From Pyropia yezoensis (Eukaryota > Rhodophyta > Bangiophyceae > Bangiales > Bangiaceae), in the NCBI GenBank assembly GCA_009829735.1, contig CM020618.1, forward strand, positions 39,485,030 through 39,549,029: a stretch of DNA of 64,000 nt, read 5' to 3'. This document shows, one piece after another, positions 22,501 through 33,539 of the stretch. Under the pieces are notes generated by a model. It was not told where the DNA came from and searched no databases. It was given only the letters and a program-made list of their open reading frames with translations. How positions within the stretch are numbered: the first letter of the stretch is position 1; every line of letters starts with the position of its first letter. A program made the position numbers and the translations under genes.

Positions 22501-24779
22501 ACCATCTCTCCTTGTTTGAGTACACGACGAAGTACCGCCTGTCTCAAGTCGTGAGTGAGTCTTTGAAATTGAAATCACCTGTCCGGCAGTACAGATACGC
22601 GTCGCGGAGGCGAGACGATGCAATCGTTTTCATTCGCGCTCGAATCGATCGTGCAGATGTTCAGTCCTTCAGCAAGGCCATGCTCTATCTTCATGTTCCC
22701 TGGCGATCACTGGATACCATAGTTCCACATGGACACGACCCTTCCATAGTTCTGACATTGGCTGCAGAGAGGGGTGATTGCTTGTCGCTACCAGCAATGA
22801 TGAGACACTATGAGTCGCTGTCCACGCAGGAAGTGCAATTGAAAAACCAGCAATCTACGGACAGAGAGCAGGCAGAACACGAGAAAAGTACTTTCCACGT
22901 GGATGGCTTCTCAGGAAGTGACAACAGCGATGAGGATGAAGGAGATGAAAAATGGGATGCACGTGTAAATGATGTTGACGAGCGAGATATGGACGTGAGA
23001 TTGGATACAGATCCAACTGGGTTGCCGTCTCTCGAGCAAATGACCATGCCAGGCACGCGCATCAGCCGCACTCGCCACACACAAACACCACAAGCCCGGC
23101 GCGCAATCGAGCTGACGAATAATATTCTCGCCTGCAAAGGCCGTATGGAAAGCGATGAAGAACAAAATGGTGATGGAATTGAGCCCTCAGCACCTGACCA
23201 TTGGGCACTTCTTAGAGACAGGGTCGATTCGTTAAATTCTGAGCAGAGGAAAGTATACGACACCGTCCACTCTGATCTCATCGGCGGAACGACTGCGAAA
23301 CGCGTTGTTCTCATAGGCCCCGGAGGCACTGGAAAGTCGTATTTGATCGACACAATCGGCATGATGTTAGATATCCGTGCGACTGACAAGGCAGACAAAG
23401 ACACCAGTATTTTCCGGCCTCGTCACTCCACACTTGTCAAGACTGCATATACGGGTGTTGCCGCAGCCAACATCGGCGGTATGACGTTACATAATGCGCT
23501 CGAAATAAAGGGGAGGAACATTGAATGTGACATAGCTGACGCGTCCTTGACGCGGCTCCAGCGGGATTGGCAGGACGTAGCTGTGCTTGTCACAGACGAA
23601 ATAAGTTTTCTATCTCCACAAAATCTGTACGAGATCAGTGCCCGACTGGGCAACATATTCCCACACAAAAAGCACGTGCCTTTTGCTGGACTATACGTGA
23701 TAATGGCTGGAGATCCATACCAACTGGGTCCAGTTGGAGGCAAGACGTTGTGGCCAAGGAACAATGAGCGTGGCTTGAGCGTGAAAGAACTTTTCGGACG
23801 TGAGTACTACTTGGAGCCTGACGAGTTCTTTGAGCTATCAATTGGCCAAAGAAATTTTGGTCCGTTTTATGAAGTTCTATCGCGACTGCGGGTTGGAGAA
23901 TCCACGCAAGATGATATTGATCTGATAAACAAGAGGGTGCTACAGCCACAAGGACAGGCCTCCTCTGAGGCGTTCAAAGAGGCGGTCTTAGTCGTGGGGA
24001 CGAACCGTGAGGCTGTGATGCATAACGAGGTGATGCTGCTGGCTGCATGCCAGGCAGCCAACAGTATTGCAGAAGAAAAAAGAACGGTCAGGGTGTGGAC
24101 GCACGTGAAGCTCAGCAGAAAAACAAAAGAGGGCCTGACGAGGGCTGACCAAGCCCAAATTATTTCCAGGTGCTTGACACGGCATCGGACGGCTGGAGCA
24201 AGCGAAAAATTCATTGCGAACGCGTTCTGCACTTTCAAAGGTGATCGAGTACGCTTGAATGAGAATATTTGTGTGGAACTCAATCTGTACAATGGGGCTT
24301 GCGGGACTGTCATGGAGGTGTTCAGTTCGCCCACGGTGGACCCACATGAGAGTCGTCAAGCCGCCGCCTCTCGCATGGCAGAAAGCTCAGATGTTATCGA
24401 CCTCCCTGTAATCATCTTGCAATTGGATGAAGGTTGCTACCGCGGTCCTTCCATTTCGCAGAAGGCACCTCGAGTGATTGCCATCGAAGCTCGCAAGTTC
24501 TACATTGTGAAGCCTTACTCAGCAGTTCTGTGGCAGCTACCACTCGTTCCGGCACACGCCTCAACGGTTCATAAAGTACAATCTCTGACTCTGCCAGGGA
24601 TTGTTATGGACGCCATCCGATTCCGAGCTGCATGTTCTGTGTACGTCGCATTGTCAAGGGTTCAAGAACTGCGACATCTGGCGCTTGTCCGACCGCTGAC
24701 GTGGAACGACATTGAGAAACACAAGCGAGAAATCGATATGATTTCAAATCATATGGAGCACTTTCGCAACCGTTCATAG
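19533..24779 (+). CDS. Helitron Rep/helicase (RepHel) transposase
   Basis: About 1748 residues from ATG 19533. The frame is open further upstream to 18675, but that part is a Pro-rich imperfect repeat and unlikely to be translated. The order is: a basic N-terminal region; a Cys-containing segment (CSCGE, then CATC) with a following IPKFSKRNGF stretch, as found at the N terminus of many algal Helitrons; the Rep nuclease with the HUH motif in RIEFQQRGSPHVHMLLW (about residue 711); and the tyrosine pair in YTASYLTK (about 875). The C-terminal PIF1-type helicase has Walker A GPGGTGKSY (about 1262), Walker B VLVTDEISFL (about 1350), GDPYQLGPVG and a final VALSRVQEL motif. The protein would nick and unwind DNA for rolling-circle transposition. 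No frameshift or stop is seen, so this copy may be autonomous. The element's TC and CTRR ends were not located. Confidence 0.93.
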   Translation: MDILQPLPGGGSGDDCEGVASASRASPEVGLGGCRTGSTVRLDQVDGLPPGPSQDRAEDAVVDHGAYNASERCKSRRSQADVMKRSCDTHAFDAVRPASDLLADAASESVIDRQSNMTARRSRKRKYTPLSVGPRTVMDVRRYRSKLEQPRRPCCSCGEVPGTEAFSTWPFRVPQPGTCLSAEEKETHRVLAALTTGERSYDKNWLFTDAIDTEENTVLMCATCRVELRHNRIPKFSKRNGFEMFDHYPSAITNLNELEIALLSIVIPTNRIFRRNGYQQKHSLGQTITYWNSVMRVTGSIPRDAGDPSIVLMRNEHGRCLLDDMPLRFEVMLNGMRYLEQHNRHYTHIPTNEQSLRQLCTTSAPFIVETGVAETDGSVHTDEWGSDDEAQEGAVEKHFNVQCVESDEEEDRTDIRRDGHETESETTPQNIFIIDSTDQKPLRQIATEAFLGKNYPMVGELGHDPQHGSGLDKRAFSTLYSNEGLYEMGFPHLFYRGTGGPSHTRQRPVSENELVSHLVQLHHRRFSQDASFLFFAHSAIQKRTVNGVVSSLEESQNLKTLIEGLIESMDQSDTTRLEKSAALDKCIDSMTPQLTTVKGSPGYWRSKCMEVQAMVRSPLLRQPTLFMTLSAADSLWLDFLSQCLPNKKLDEVAGMTKTECSEILAANPDLAVEHFNIRWTALWDDIIMGEGRPLGSIVDYFWRIEFQQRGSPHVHMLLWVEGGPELSSLSDGVIPAQLREYVDRVVSAKLSPDVSDVDLSKVMHPCTMRAPVHELSCPIAQKHVAVLTRCVQTHRCNKYCKPKGRYSTCRFGYPRTNNENTSVERVFRNGKTKLVVSPARNDSLVNAYNPSILSCWGANMDVQVLLDAYGAAMYTASYLTKHEKNKHTPRILYQLSKSASNQSVKQMVRRIILSVLNTREVSVQEALWIRTGKQLCKSSRVFVTLPSLHFSIGENAEQTRGRSVFVSTDGSVCHTNVLVLFYVQRPDSLNHLSLFEYTTKYRLSQVVSESLKLKSPVRQYRYASRRRDDAIVFIRARIDRADVQSFSKAMLYLHVPWRSLDTIVPHGHDPSIVLTLAAERGDCLSLPAMMRHYESLSTQEVQLKNQQSTDREQAEHEKSTFHVDGFSGSDNSDEDEGDEKWDARVNDVDERDMDVRLDTDPTGLPSLEQMTMPGTRISRTRHTQTPQARRAIELTNNILACKGRMESDEEQNGDGIEPSAPDHWALLRDRVDSLNSEQRKVYDTVHSDLIGGTTAKRVVLIGPGGTGKSYLIDTIGMMLDIRATDKADKDTSIFRPRHSTLVKTAYTGVAAANIGGMTLHNALEIKGRNIECDIADASLTRLQRDWQDVAVLVTDEISFLSPQNLYEISARLGNIFPHKKHVPFAGLYVIMAGDPYQLGPVGGKTLWPRNNERGLSVKELFGREYYLEPDEFFELSIGQRNFGPFYEVLSRLRVGESTQDDIDLINKRVLQPQGQASSEAFKEAVLVVGTNREAVMHNEVMLLAACQAANSIAEEKRTVRVWTHVKLSRKTKEGLTRADQAQIISRCLTRHRTAGASEKFIANAFCTFKGDRVRLNENICVELNLYNGACGTVMEVFSSPTVDPHESRQAAASRMAESSDVIDLPVIILQLDEGCYRGPSISQKAPRVIAIEARKFYIVKPYSAVLWQLPLVPAHASTVHKVQSLTLPGIVMDAIRFRAACSVYVALSRVQELRHLALVRPLTWNDIEKHKREIDMISNHMEHFRNRS

Positions 24780-25577
24780 CGGCACCACGCCTGTACTTTT
24801 CCGACCTTCGCCGGCATCGCTCATGGCTGCAGACACTGAACGCTCCGCTCCTGCCTCCCGTTAACCGACGACGCCAGCCCCGATGCACTCTCACCCGCCA
24901 AGGACCATAGCGCTGTCGGACCCTCGGGTCAGCACGTACAGGCTCGCCACGGTCCCCGCCCAAACTTTTATGATCACCCGGTGGGCAATCCTCGGCACCA
25001 GCCACGGTGCGTTCATCCCCCTCATCGCCAACATCTGTACGGTCTTCGGGCGGGTGCTGCATGGTTCCGTGAGCCCACTGTGCCGGACCACCACCCGACC
25101 ACCAACCAACAGAGTACTTTAGGTCGCCCCAGCTCGTCCCCGTGCTGTCCGCCATGTCGCGTTGCCGCGGACACAGCGTGTCGGGCTCAAATCCATCGGC
25201 CAATGAGAATTCTTAGAAAACAAATCTCAAATAGTATGCTGTGATTCCTGGCTTCCACCACTTTAGTGCGAACACTCGGCAACTGGGCACCACGCGGCAC
25301 CGTGATGCACGATGTCGGCGTTGTCCAATCACAAGCAAACAACGCAGAGACGGTCGTATGCAATGATGAAAAGCAAAAAAAAAAAAAAACCATGCTTTCG
25401 GGCCTTGACAGTTGATTGGCAGCCGAGGCCGGCCGCACGACTCGACCAGATATTTTGGTCGGCCCCTCTGTCCGCCCACGACCTCCGCTCCGGTGTCTTC
25501 CACAACCCGTTCAGCAGCGCTGCCGTCCAGCTGTGCGCGGCCAGTACGGGTGCGGTTTTTTCTTCCCCAGGCCGCAC

Positions 25578-25585
25578 TATAAATA
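25578..25585 (+). promoter_or_regulatory. TATA box (left copy)
   Basis: TATAAATA lies about 123 bp upstream of ATG 25708. CCAAT-type motifs occur further up (CCAAT near 25323, inverted ATTGG near 25410). Confidence 0.6.
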
Positions 25586-25707
25586 GGTTCTCACGGCGGT
25601 CAGCGGTGCGGATCCCCCCCACGACCGTAACGTACCGTGCTTTGCGCGCCACTTCTCGCAGTGATCCACACACCTCTCCTCCACCCGTTTCCACCCTCCT
25701 CCCCATC

Positions 25708-27004
25708 ATGGTGACCGGGCCCATCAATAAGTTTCTTGCGCGGGGCTCACAGCACCCGCGTTCCCAGGCGTCTCCTGGCCGCGTGTTCACGGCGCCCAAG
25801 CTCTCCGCGGTCGCCAGCACCTTCGTCGGCAACCTGTCGTTCTCGGCCTGCCTTTCATCCGCTTTTCTGCCGCCGGGCATGACAGCACGCTCCCTCGCCG
25901 AGTACAGCAAGGGTGGCGCTGTGATTTTTTACGACGCAACCGCGCCACTTAAGCTGCTTTTGACGCCGGACCAGAATCGTCACTTCCTCGCCTGCATTGA
26001 GCGCGGCGTGTGCAAGATCGGAGACGTACGATTTTTTTTGCTCCCCCGCTGCGTTTCTATCGACTCGTATTTTATTATTGGTATTGGTATGGTTGCCATT
26101 GATCATTGGAGGAGACCGTGCCTAACTAATTTTCGATGCATGGATGAATCGCTACATTGGTATTTTAAGCGGATGTCTTTTTTGGTGCTCTCTCGGCTTG
26201 TTCTTTTTTGTCACTCGTCAACCGCTACAGGTCGTCACCGTGAAGGTGCACACCGCCATGCTGTCGCAGCCGGAGCCGCACACCCTCCGCGCCGCTAGCA
26301 ACATGGTGCTGGCGGTGGCGCCGACAGGCTGCCCCGGCATTTTCATGGACTCCCTTCCCATCCCGCTGGCCTGGGCGAAGTCTTTGCCTCCGTGGTGTGT
26401 CTTTTCGTCCGTCCTCACCCTCAACATGCAGACGATCCGATCCATGGGCGCGACATCCTCAGTGCAGGTCGTCGACCGCGTCGGCGAGCACGCCATGCTC
26501 ACCATGCCGTCGCGGAACCTGTCAAACCTCTTGGGGGAGCTAAACCGCGTCACCCTCACCGACGTGCTATTTACGTCACTCTGCAGCCCGTCCAACGCTT
26601 CCCGAGCCTTCCACTTCGGTGACGGGGCGACCGTCGAGGGTGTGTTCAAAGAGGTCAATTTCACGACAGGCATGACCTTTAACCAGACATACTGGTGGGT
26701 CCCTATGGTCTCCACCCCCGTGCCTACCCTGGAGGCAGACCGCATCGCCGCGAATGGATGGCATATGCGGAGCCCGGTGCCAACAACGTGTTCTACGACC
26801 TCGTGCCCGTGGACGTCGGCGCCGCGGCGGACGCTGTCGTTGACCTCGTGGCGGACGAAAGCACGGCCTCACCAACTTCCGCACTGCTGGGCGCCGCCGC
26901 CCGTCGCGCGGGTGAGGAGGAGGCGGAGGAGGAGGAGGAGGACAGGTCGCCTGCGGGTGCGCCTGTTGACGCGGCACCTGGCGCCTCTGGTGGTGGCGAC
27001 ATGA
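25708..27004 (+). pseudogene. Unidentified two-exon gene next to the Helitron, left copy with a 1-nt deletion
   Basis: Exon 1 is 25708-26025 and exon 2 starts at 26231, as in the copy at 31597-32950, which is described in full there. Near 26748 this copy lacks one C of a CCC, so the last ~100 codons are read in a wrong frame (Arg/Pro-rich) and end at 27004 instead of the normal stop. The defect lies about 900 bp from the assembly gap and is more likely a contig-end error than a real mutation. Confidence 0.55.
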
Positions 27005-27645
27005 TTACATCTTATAGTGGGTCGGCCGACACGACCGACGTGTCGGCCCGCCGTCTGTGATTGTCCTGACACGGTTGTGGTCACGTGAGGAGAGAGAGGG
27101 GTACACATGCGCGTTGCGAGAGAGAGGGATAAACATGCACGTTGCGTTCAAAATACAGGCCCGCAGTGCAGCACTCCAGCGCCGCGGGCACATGACACAA
27201 AATCGACCGCCCCCCGCTGGCCCCCTCATGGCCGCCTCAGCGCCCGTCGCGGCCGCCCGCGCCGCCGTCGACGGGGAGACGAGCGGCGGCGCCACGGCGG
27301 CGGCTGGGGCGGAAGTGGCGAGTGGCGGGCGGCGGCGGCGACGGCAGCCGGCGCGCCGGCCGTACCCGTCGGGGCAACGGAAGCAGAGAGTCGGTGCGTG
27401 CGCAGGGAGGGCGGAGGCGGCCGCATGCTGCTGTCGGGGGGTGGGCAACCACCCCCGGTGGCCCCCCCACAGCTGCCACGCGCGACGCCACCGCTCTGGG
27501 GTGGGGAGCGGGCGGCCGCTACCGGAGAGGGGGCGACCGCAGGCGGTTGCGGCCGGAATGAGGGCGCCCCCGCCGCTGGCGGGCGCGCGCGGAGGCGGCC
27601 TCCCCTCCCCTGCCGCCGTTGCAGGGACGACGCACCGGCGCACAC

Positions 27646-28145
27646 NNNNNNNNNNNNNNNNNNNNNNNNNNNNNNNNNNNNNNNNNNNNNNNNNNNNNNN
27701 NNNNNNNNNNNNNNNNNNNNNNNNNNNNNNNNNNNNNNNNNNNNNNNNNNNNNNNNNNNNNNNNNNNNNNNNNNNNNNNNNNNNNNNNNNNNNNNNNNNN
27801 NNNNNNNNNNNNNNNNNNNNNNNNNNNNNNNNNNNNNNNNNNNNNNNNNNNNNNNNNNNNNNNNNNNNNNNNNNNNNNNNNNNNNNNNNNNNNNNNNNNN
27901 NNNNNNNNNNNNNNNNNNNNNNNNNNNNNNNNNNNNNNNNNNNNNNNNNNNNNNNNNNNNNNNNNNNNNNNNNNNNNNNNNNNNNNNNNNNNNNNNNNNN
28001 NNNNNNNNNNNNNNNNNNNNNNNNNNNNNNNNNNNNNNNNNNNNNNNNNNNNNNNNNNNNNNNNNNNNNNNNNNNNNNNNNNNNNNNNNNNNNNNNNNNN
28101 NNNNNNNNNNNNNNNNNNNNNNNNNNNNNNNNNNNNNNNNNNNNN
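27646..28145. other. Assembly gap, exactly 500 N
   Basis: A round-number placeholder gap of unknown true size. Both sides carry the same ~5.4 kb of sequence, so the true distance may be negative (overlap). Confidence 0.99.
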
Positions 28146-30668
28146 GTATTATTTTGTCAGTGCTAAATACTCGAGAAGTGAGCGTGCAGGAGGCTTTGTG
28201 GATTCGAACAGGAAAACAGTTGTGCAAATCCAGTCGCGTTTTTGTGACACTGCCCAGTCTGCATTTTTCCATTGGAGAAAATGCCGAGCAGACTCGCGGG
28301 CGTAGTGTGTTTGTTTCCACGGACGGATCGGTTTGCCATACGAACGTTCTGGTTCTGTTTTACGTGCAGCGTCCGGATTTTTGAACCATCTCTCCTTGTT
28401 TGAGTACACGACGAAGTACCGCCTGTCTCAAGTCGTGAGTGAGTCTTTGAAATTGAAATCACCTGTCCGGCAGTACAGATACGCGTCGCGGAGGCGAGAC
28501 GATGCAATCGTTTTCATTCGCGCGCTCGAATCGATCGTGCAGATGTTCAGTCCTTCAGCAAGGCCATGCTCTATCTTCATGTTCCCTGGCGATCACTGGA
28601 TACCATAGTTCCACATGGACACGACCCTTCCATAGTTCTGACATTGGCTGCAGAGAGGGGTGATTGCTTGTCGCTACCAGCAATGATGAGACACTATGAG
28701 TCGCTGTCCACGCAGGAAGTGCAATTGAAAAACCAGCAATCTACGGACAGAGAGCAGGCAGAACACGAGAAAAGTACTTTCCACGTGGATGGCTTCTCAG
28801 GAAGTGACAACAGCGATGAGGATGAAGGAGATGAAAAATGGGATGCACGTGTAAATGATGTTGACGAGCGAGATATGGACGTGAGATTGGATACAGATCC
28901 AACTGGGTTGCCGTCTCTCGAGCAAATGACCATGCCAGGCACGCGCATCAGCCGCACTCGCCACACACAAACACCACAAGCCCGGCGCGCAATCGAGCTG
29001 ACGAATAATATTCTCGCCTGCAAAGGCCGTATGGAAAGCGATGAAGAACAAAATGGTGATGGAATTGAGCCCTCAGCACCTGACCATTGGGCACTTCTTA
29101 GAGACAGGGTCGATTCGTTAAATTCTGAGCAGAGGAAAGTATACGACACCGGTCCACTCTGATCTCATCGGCGGAACGACTGCGAAACGCGTTGTTCTCA
29201 TAGGCCCCGGAGGCACTGGAAAGTCGTATTTGATCGACACAATCGGCATGATGTTAGATATCCGTGCGACTGGACAAGGGCAGACAAAGACACCAGTATT
29301 TTCCGGCCTCGTCACTCCACACTTGTCAAGACTGCATATACGGGTGTTGCCGCAGCCAACATCGGCGGTATGACGTTACATAATGCGCTCGAAATAAAGG
29401 GGAGGAACATTGAATGTGACATAGCTGACGCGTCCTTGACGCGGCTCCAGCGGGATTGGCAGGACGTAGCTGTGCTTGTCACAGACGAAATAAGTTTTCT
29501 ATCTCCACAAAATCTGTACGAGATCAGTGCCCGACTGGGCAACATATTCCCACACAAAAAGCACGTGCCTTTTGCTGGACTATACGTGATAATGGCTGGA
29601 GATCCATACCAACTGGGTCCAGTTGGAGGCAAGACGTTGTGGCCAAGGAACAATGAGCGTGGCTTGAGCGTGAAAGAACTTTTCGGACGTGAGTACTACT
29701 TGGAGCCTGACGAGTTCTTTGAGCTATCAATTGGCCAAAGAAATTTTGGTCCGTTTTATGAAGTTCTATCGCGACTGCGGGTTGGAGAATCCACGCAAGA
29801 TGATATTGATCTGATAAACAAGAGGGTGCTACAGCCACAAGGACAGGCCTCCTCTGAGGCGTTCAAAGAGGCGGTCTTAGTCGTGGGGACGAACCGTGAG
29901 GCTGTGATGCATAACGAGGTGATGCTGCTGGCTGCATGCCAGGCAGCCAACAGTATTGCAGAAGAAAAAAGAACGGTCAGGGTGTGGACGCACGTGAAGC
30001 TCAGCAGAAAAACAAAAGAGGGCCTGACGAGGGCTGACCAAGCCCAAATTATTTCCAGGTGCTTGACACGGCATCGGACGGCTGGAGCAAGCGAAAAATT
30101 CATTGCGAACGCGTTCTGCACTTTCAAAGGTGATCGAGTACGCTTGAATGAGAATATTTGTGTGGAACTCAATCTGTACAATGGGGCTTGCGGGACTGTC
30201 ATGGAGGTGTTCAGTTCGCCCACGGTGGACCCACATGAGAGTCGTCAAGCCGCCGCCTCTCGCATGGCAGAAAGCTCAGATGTTATCGACCTCCCTGTAA
30301 TCATCTTGCAATTGGATGAAGGTTGCTACCGCGGTCCTTCCATTTCGCAGAAGGCACCTCGAGTGATTGCCATCGAAGCTCGCAAGTTCTACATTGTGAA
30401 GCCTTACTCAGCAGTTCTGTGGCAGCTACCACTCGTTCCGGCACACGCCTCAACGGTTCATAAAGTACAATCTCTGACTCTGCCAGGGATTGTTATGGAC
30501 GCCATCCGATTCCGAGCTGCATGTTCTGTGTACGTCGCATTGTCAAGGGTTCAAGAACTGCGACATCTGGCGCTTGTCCGACCGCTGACGTGGAACGACA
30601 TTGAGAAACACAAGCGAGAAATCGATATGATTTCAAATCATATGGAGCACTTTCGCAACCGTTCATAG
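28146..30668 (+). pseudogene. Partial Helitron Rep/helicase, frameshifted duplicate
   Basis: This corresponds to the C-terminal ~840 residues of the gene at 19533-24779, starting just after the Rep tyrosine motif. Four small indels relative to that gene (-1 near 28378, +2 near 28524, +1 near 29151, +2 near 29274) break the frame before and around the Walker A motif. From 29300 onward the copies agree, ending at the same stop. All the damage is within ~1.1 kb of the N gap, so I read this as a low-quality contig end rather than a second, decayed Helitron. Confidence 0.75.
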
Positions 30669-31466
30669 CGGCACCACGCCTGTACTTTTCCGACCTTCGC
30701 CGGCATCGCTCATGGCTGCAGACACTGAACGCTCCGCTCCTGCCTCCCGTTAACCGACGACGCCAGCCCCGATGCACTCTCACCCGCCAAGGACCATAGC
30801 GCTGTCGGACCCTCGGGTCAGCACGTACAGGCTCGCCACGGTCCCCGCCCAAACTTTTATGATCACCCGGTGGGCAATCCTCGGCACCAGCCACGGTGCG
30901 TTCATCCCCCTCATCGCCAACATCTGTACGGTCTTCGGGCGGGTGCTGCATGGTTCCGTGAGCCCACTGTGCCGGACCACCACCCGACCACCAACCAACA
31001 GAGTACTTTAGGTCGCCCCAGCTCGTCCCCGTGCTGTCCGCCATGTCGCGTTGCCGCGGACACAGCGTGTCGGGCTCAAATCCATCGGCCAATGAGAATT
31101 CTTAGAAAACAAATCTCAAATAGTATGCTGTGATTCCTGGCTTCCACCACTTTAGTGCGAACACTCGGCAACTGGGCACCACGCGGCACCGTGATGCACG
31201 ATGTCGGCGTTGTCCAATCACAAGCAAACAACGCAGAGACGGTCGTATGCAATGATGAAAAGCAAAAAAAAAAAAAAACCATGCTTTCGGGCCTTGACAG
31301 TTGATTGGCAGCCGAGGCCGGCCGCACGACTCGACCAGATATTTTGGTCGGCCCCTCTGTCCGCCCACGACCTCCGCTCCGGTGTCTTCCACAACCCGTT
31401 CAGCAGCGCTGCCGTCCAGCTGTGCGCGGCCAGTACGGGTGCGGTTTTTTCTTCCCCAGGCCGCAC

Positions 31467-31474
31467 TATAAATA
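31467..31474 (+). promoter_or_regulatory. TATA box (right copy)
   Basis: TATAAATA about 123 bp upstream of ATG 31597, in a GC-rich context. Inverted CCAAT (ATTGG) sits about 170 bp further up. Confidence 0.6.
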
Positions 31475-31596
31475 GGTTCTCACGGCGGTCAGCGGTGCGG
31501 ATCCCCCCCACGACCGTAACGTACCGTGCTTTGCGCGCCACTTCTCGCAGTGATCCACACACCTCTCCTCCACCCGTTTCCACCCTCCTCCCCATC

Positions 31597-32950
31597 ATGG
31601 TGACCGGGCCCATCAATAAGTTTCTTGCGCGGGGCTCACAGCACCCGCGTTCCCAGGCGTCTCCTGGCCGCGTGTTCACGGCGCCCAAGCTCTCCGCGGT
31701 CGCCAGCACCTTCGTCGGCAACCTGTCGTTCTCGGCCTGCCTTTCATCCGCTTTTCTGCCGCCGGGCATGACAGCACGCTCCCTCGCCGAGTACAGCAAG
31801 GGTGGCGCTGTGATTTTTTACGACGCAACCGCGCCACTTAAGCTGCTTTTGACGCCGGACCAGAATCGTCACTTCCTCGCCTGCATTGAGCGCGGCGTGT
31901 GCAAGATCGGAGACGTACGATTTTTTTTGCTCCCCCGCTGCGTTTCTATCGACTCGTATTTTATTATTGGTATTGGTATGGTTGCCATTGATCATTGGAG
32001 GAGACCGTGCCTAACTAATTTTCGATGCATGGATGAATCGCTACATTGGTATTTTAAGCGGATGTCTTTTTTGGTGCTCTCTCGGCTTGTTCTTTTTTGT
32101 CACTCGTCAACCGCTACAGGTCGTCACCGTGAAGGTGCACACCGCCATGCTGTCGCAGCCGGAGCCGCACACCCTCCGCGCCGCTAGCAACATGGTGCTG
32201 GCGGTGGCGCCGACAGGCTGCCCCGGCATTTTCATGGACTCCCTTCCCATCCCGCTGGCCTGGGCGAAGTCTTTGCCTCCGTGGTGTGTCTTTTCGTCCG
32301 TCCTCACCCTCAACATGCAGACGATCCGATCCATGGGCGCGACATCCTCAGTGCAGGTCGTCGACCGCGTCGGCGAGCACGCCATGCTCACCATGCCGTC
32401 GCGGAACCTGTCAAACCTCTTGGGGGAGCTAAACCGCGTCACCCTCACCGACGTGCTATTTACGTCACTCTGCAGCCCGTCCAACGCTTCCCGAGCCTTC
32501 CACTTCGGTGACGGGGCGACCGTCGAGGGTGTGTTCAAAGAGGTCAATTTCACGACAGGCATGACCTTTAACCAGACATACTGGTGGGTCCCTATGGTCT
32601 CCACCCCCGTGCCTACCCTGGAGGCAGACCGCATCGCCCGCGAATGGATGGCATATGCGGAGCCCGGTGCCAACAACGTGTTCTACGACCTCGTGCCCGT
32701 GGACGTCGGCGCCGCGGCGGACGCTGTCGTTGACCTCGTGGCGGACGAAAGCACGGCCTCACCAACTTCCGCACTGCTGGGCGCCGCCGCCCGTCGCGCG
32801 GGTGAGGAGGAGGCGGAGGAGGAGGAGGAGGACAGGTCGCCTGCGGGTGCGCCTGTTGACGCGGCACCTGGCGCCTCTGGTGGTGGCGACATGATTACAT
32901 CTTATAGTGGGTCGGCCGACACGACCGACGTGTCGGCCCGCCGTCTGTGA
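31597..32950 (+). CDS. Unidentified two-exon protein downstream of the Helitron
   Basis: Exon 1 (31597-31914, 106 codons) is followed by a GTACGA donor at 31915 and a T-rich intron of 205 bp ending in CTACAG (acceptor 32118-32119). Exon 2 is 32120-32950, phase 0. The 382-residue product has a basic N terminus, a mixed alpha/beta-looking middle with several hydrophobic strands (for example SNMVLAVAPTGCPGIFMDSL) and an acidic C-terminal stretch of consecutive Glu (about residue 335). There is no signal peptide or membrane helix I would trust, and I recognise no family. It starts about 930 bp after the Helitron stop with its own TATA box. It may be Helitron cargo (a second element protein or a captured host gene) or simply the neighbouring gene. 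The left copy carries one frameshift. Confidence 0.6.
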
Positions 32951-33539
32951 TTGTCCTGACACGGTTGTGGTCACGTGAGGAGAGAGAGGGGTACACATGC
33001 GCGTTGCGAGAGAGAGGGATAAACATGCACGTTGCGTTCAAAATACAGGCCCGCAGTGCAGCACTCCCAGCGCCGCGGGCACATGACACAAAATCGACCG
33101 CCCCCCGCTGGCCCCCTCATGGCCGCCTCAGCGCCCGTCGCGGCCGCCCGCGCCGCCGTCGACGGGGAGACGAGCGGCGGCGCCACGGCGGCGGCTGGGG
33201 CGGAAGTGGCGAGTGGCGGGCGGCGGCGGCGACGGCAGCCGGCGCGCCGGCCGTACCCGTCGGGGCAACGGAAGCAGAGAGTCGGTGCGTGCGCAGGGAG
33301 GGCGGAGGCGGCCGCATGCTGCTGTCGGGGGGTGGGCAATCACCCCCCGGTGGCCCCCCCACAGCTGCCACGCGCGACGCCACCGCTCTGGGGTGGGGAG
33401 CGGGCGGCCGCTACCGGAGAGGGGGCGACCGCAGGCGGTTGCGGCCGGAATGAGGGCGCCCCCGCCGCAGTGGCGGGCGCGTGCGGAGGCGGCCTCCCCT
33501 CCCCTGCCGCCGTTGCAGGGACGACGCACCGGCGCACAC

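Larger units (their letters stand above)
22261..27645 (+). repeat. Left copy of a ~5.4-kb near-identical duplication flanking the N gap
   Basis: The block matches 28146-33539 with only a handful of indels and substitutions. In this copy they lie near its right end: one C missing near 26748, one near 27177, and differences near 27450 and 27570. It is probably the end of one contig overlapping the next. Confidence 0.9.
28146..33539 (+). repeat. Right copy of the ~5.4-kb duplication
   Basis: The block is identical to 22261-27645 except for small differences. Those that break the Helitron frame lie near its left end (about 28378, 28524, 29151 and 29274-29280), next to the gap. The remaining differences sit where the left copy is near its own end. 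Confidence 0.9.

Noticed and set aside
28146-30668. A second, independent decayed Helitron
   Set aside because: Identity over 5.4 kb with all differences next to the gap is better explained by overlapping contig ends.
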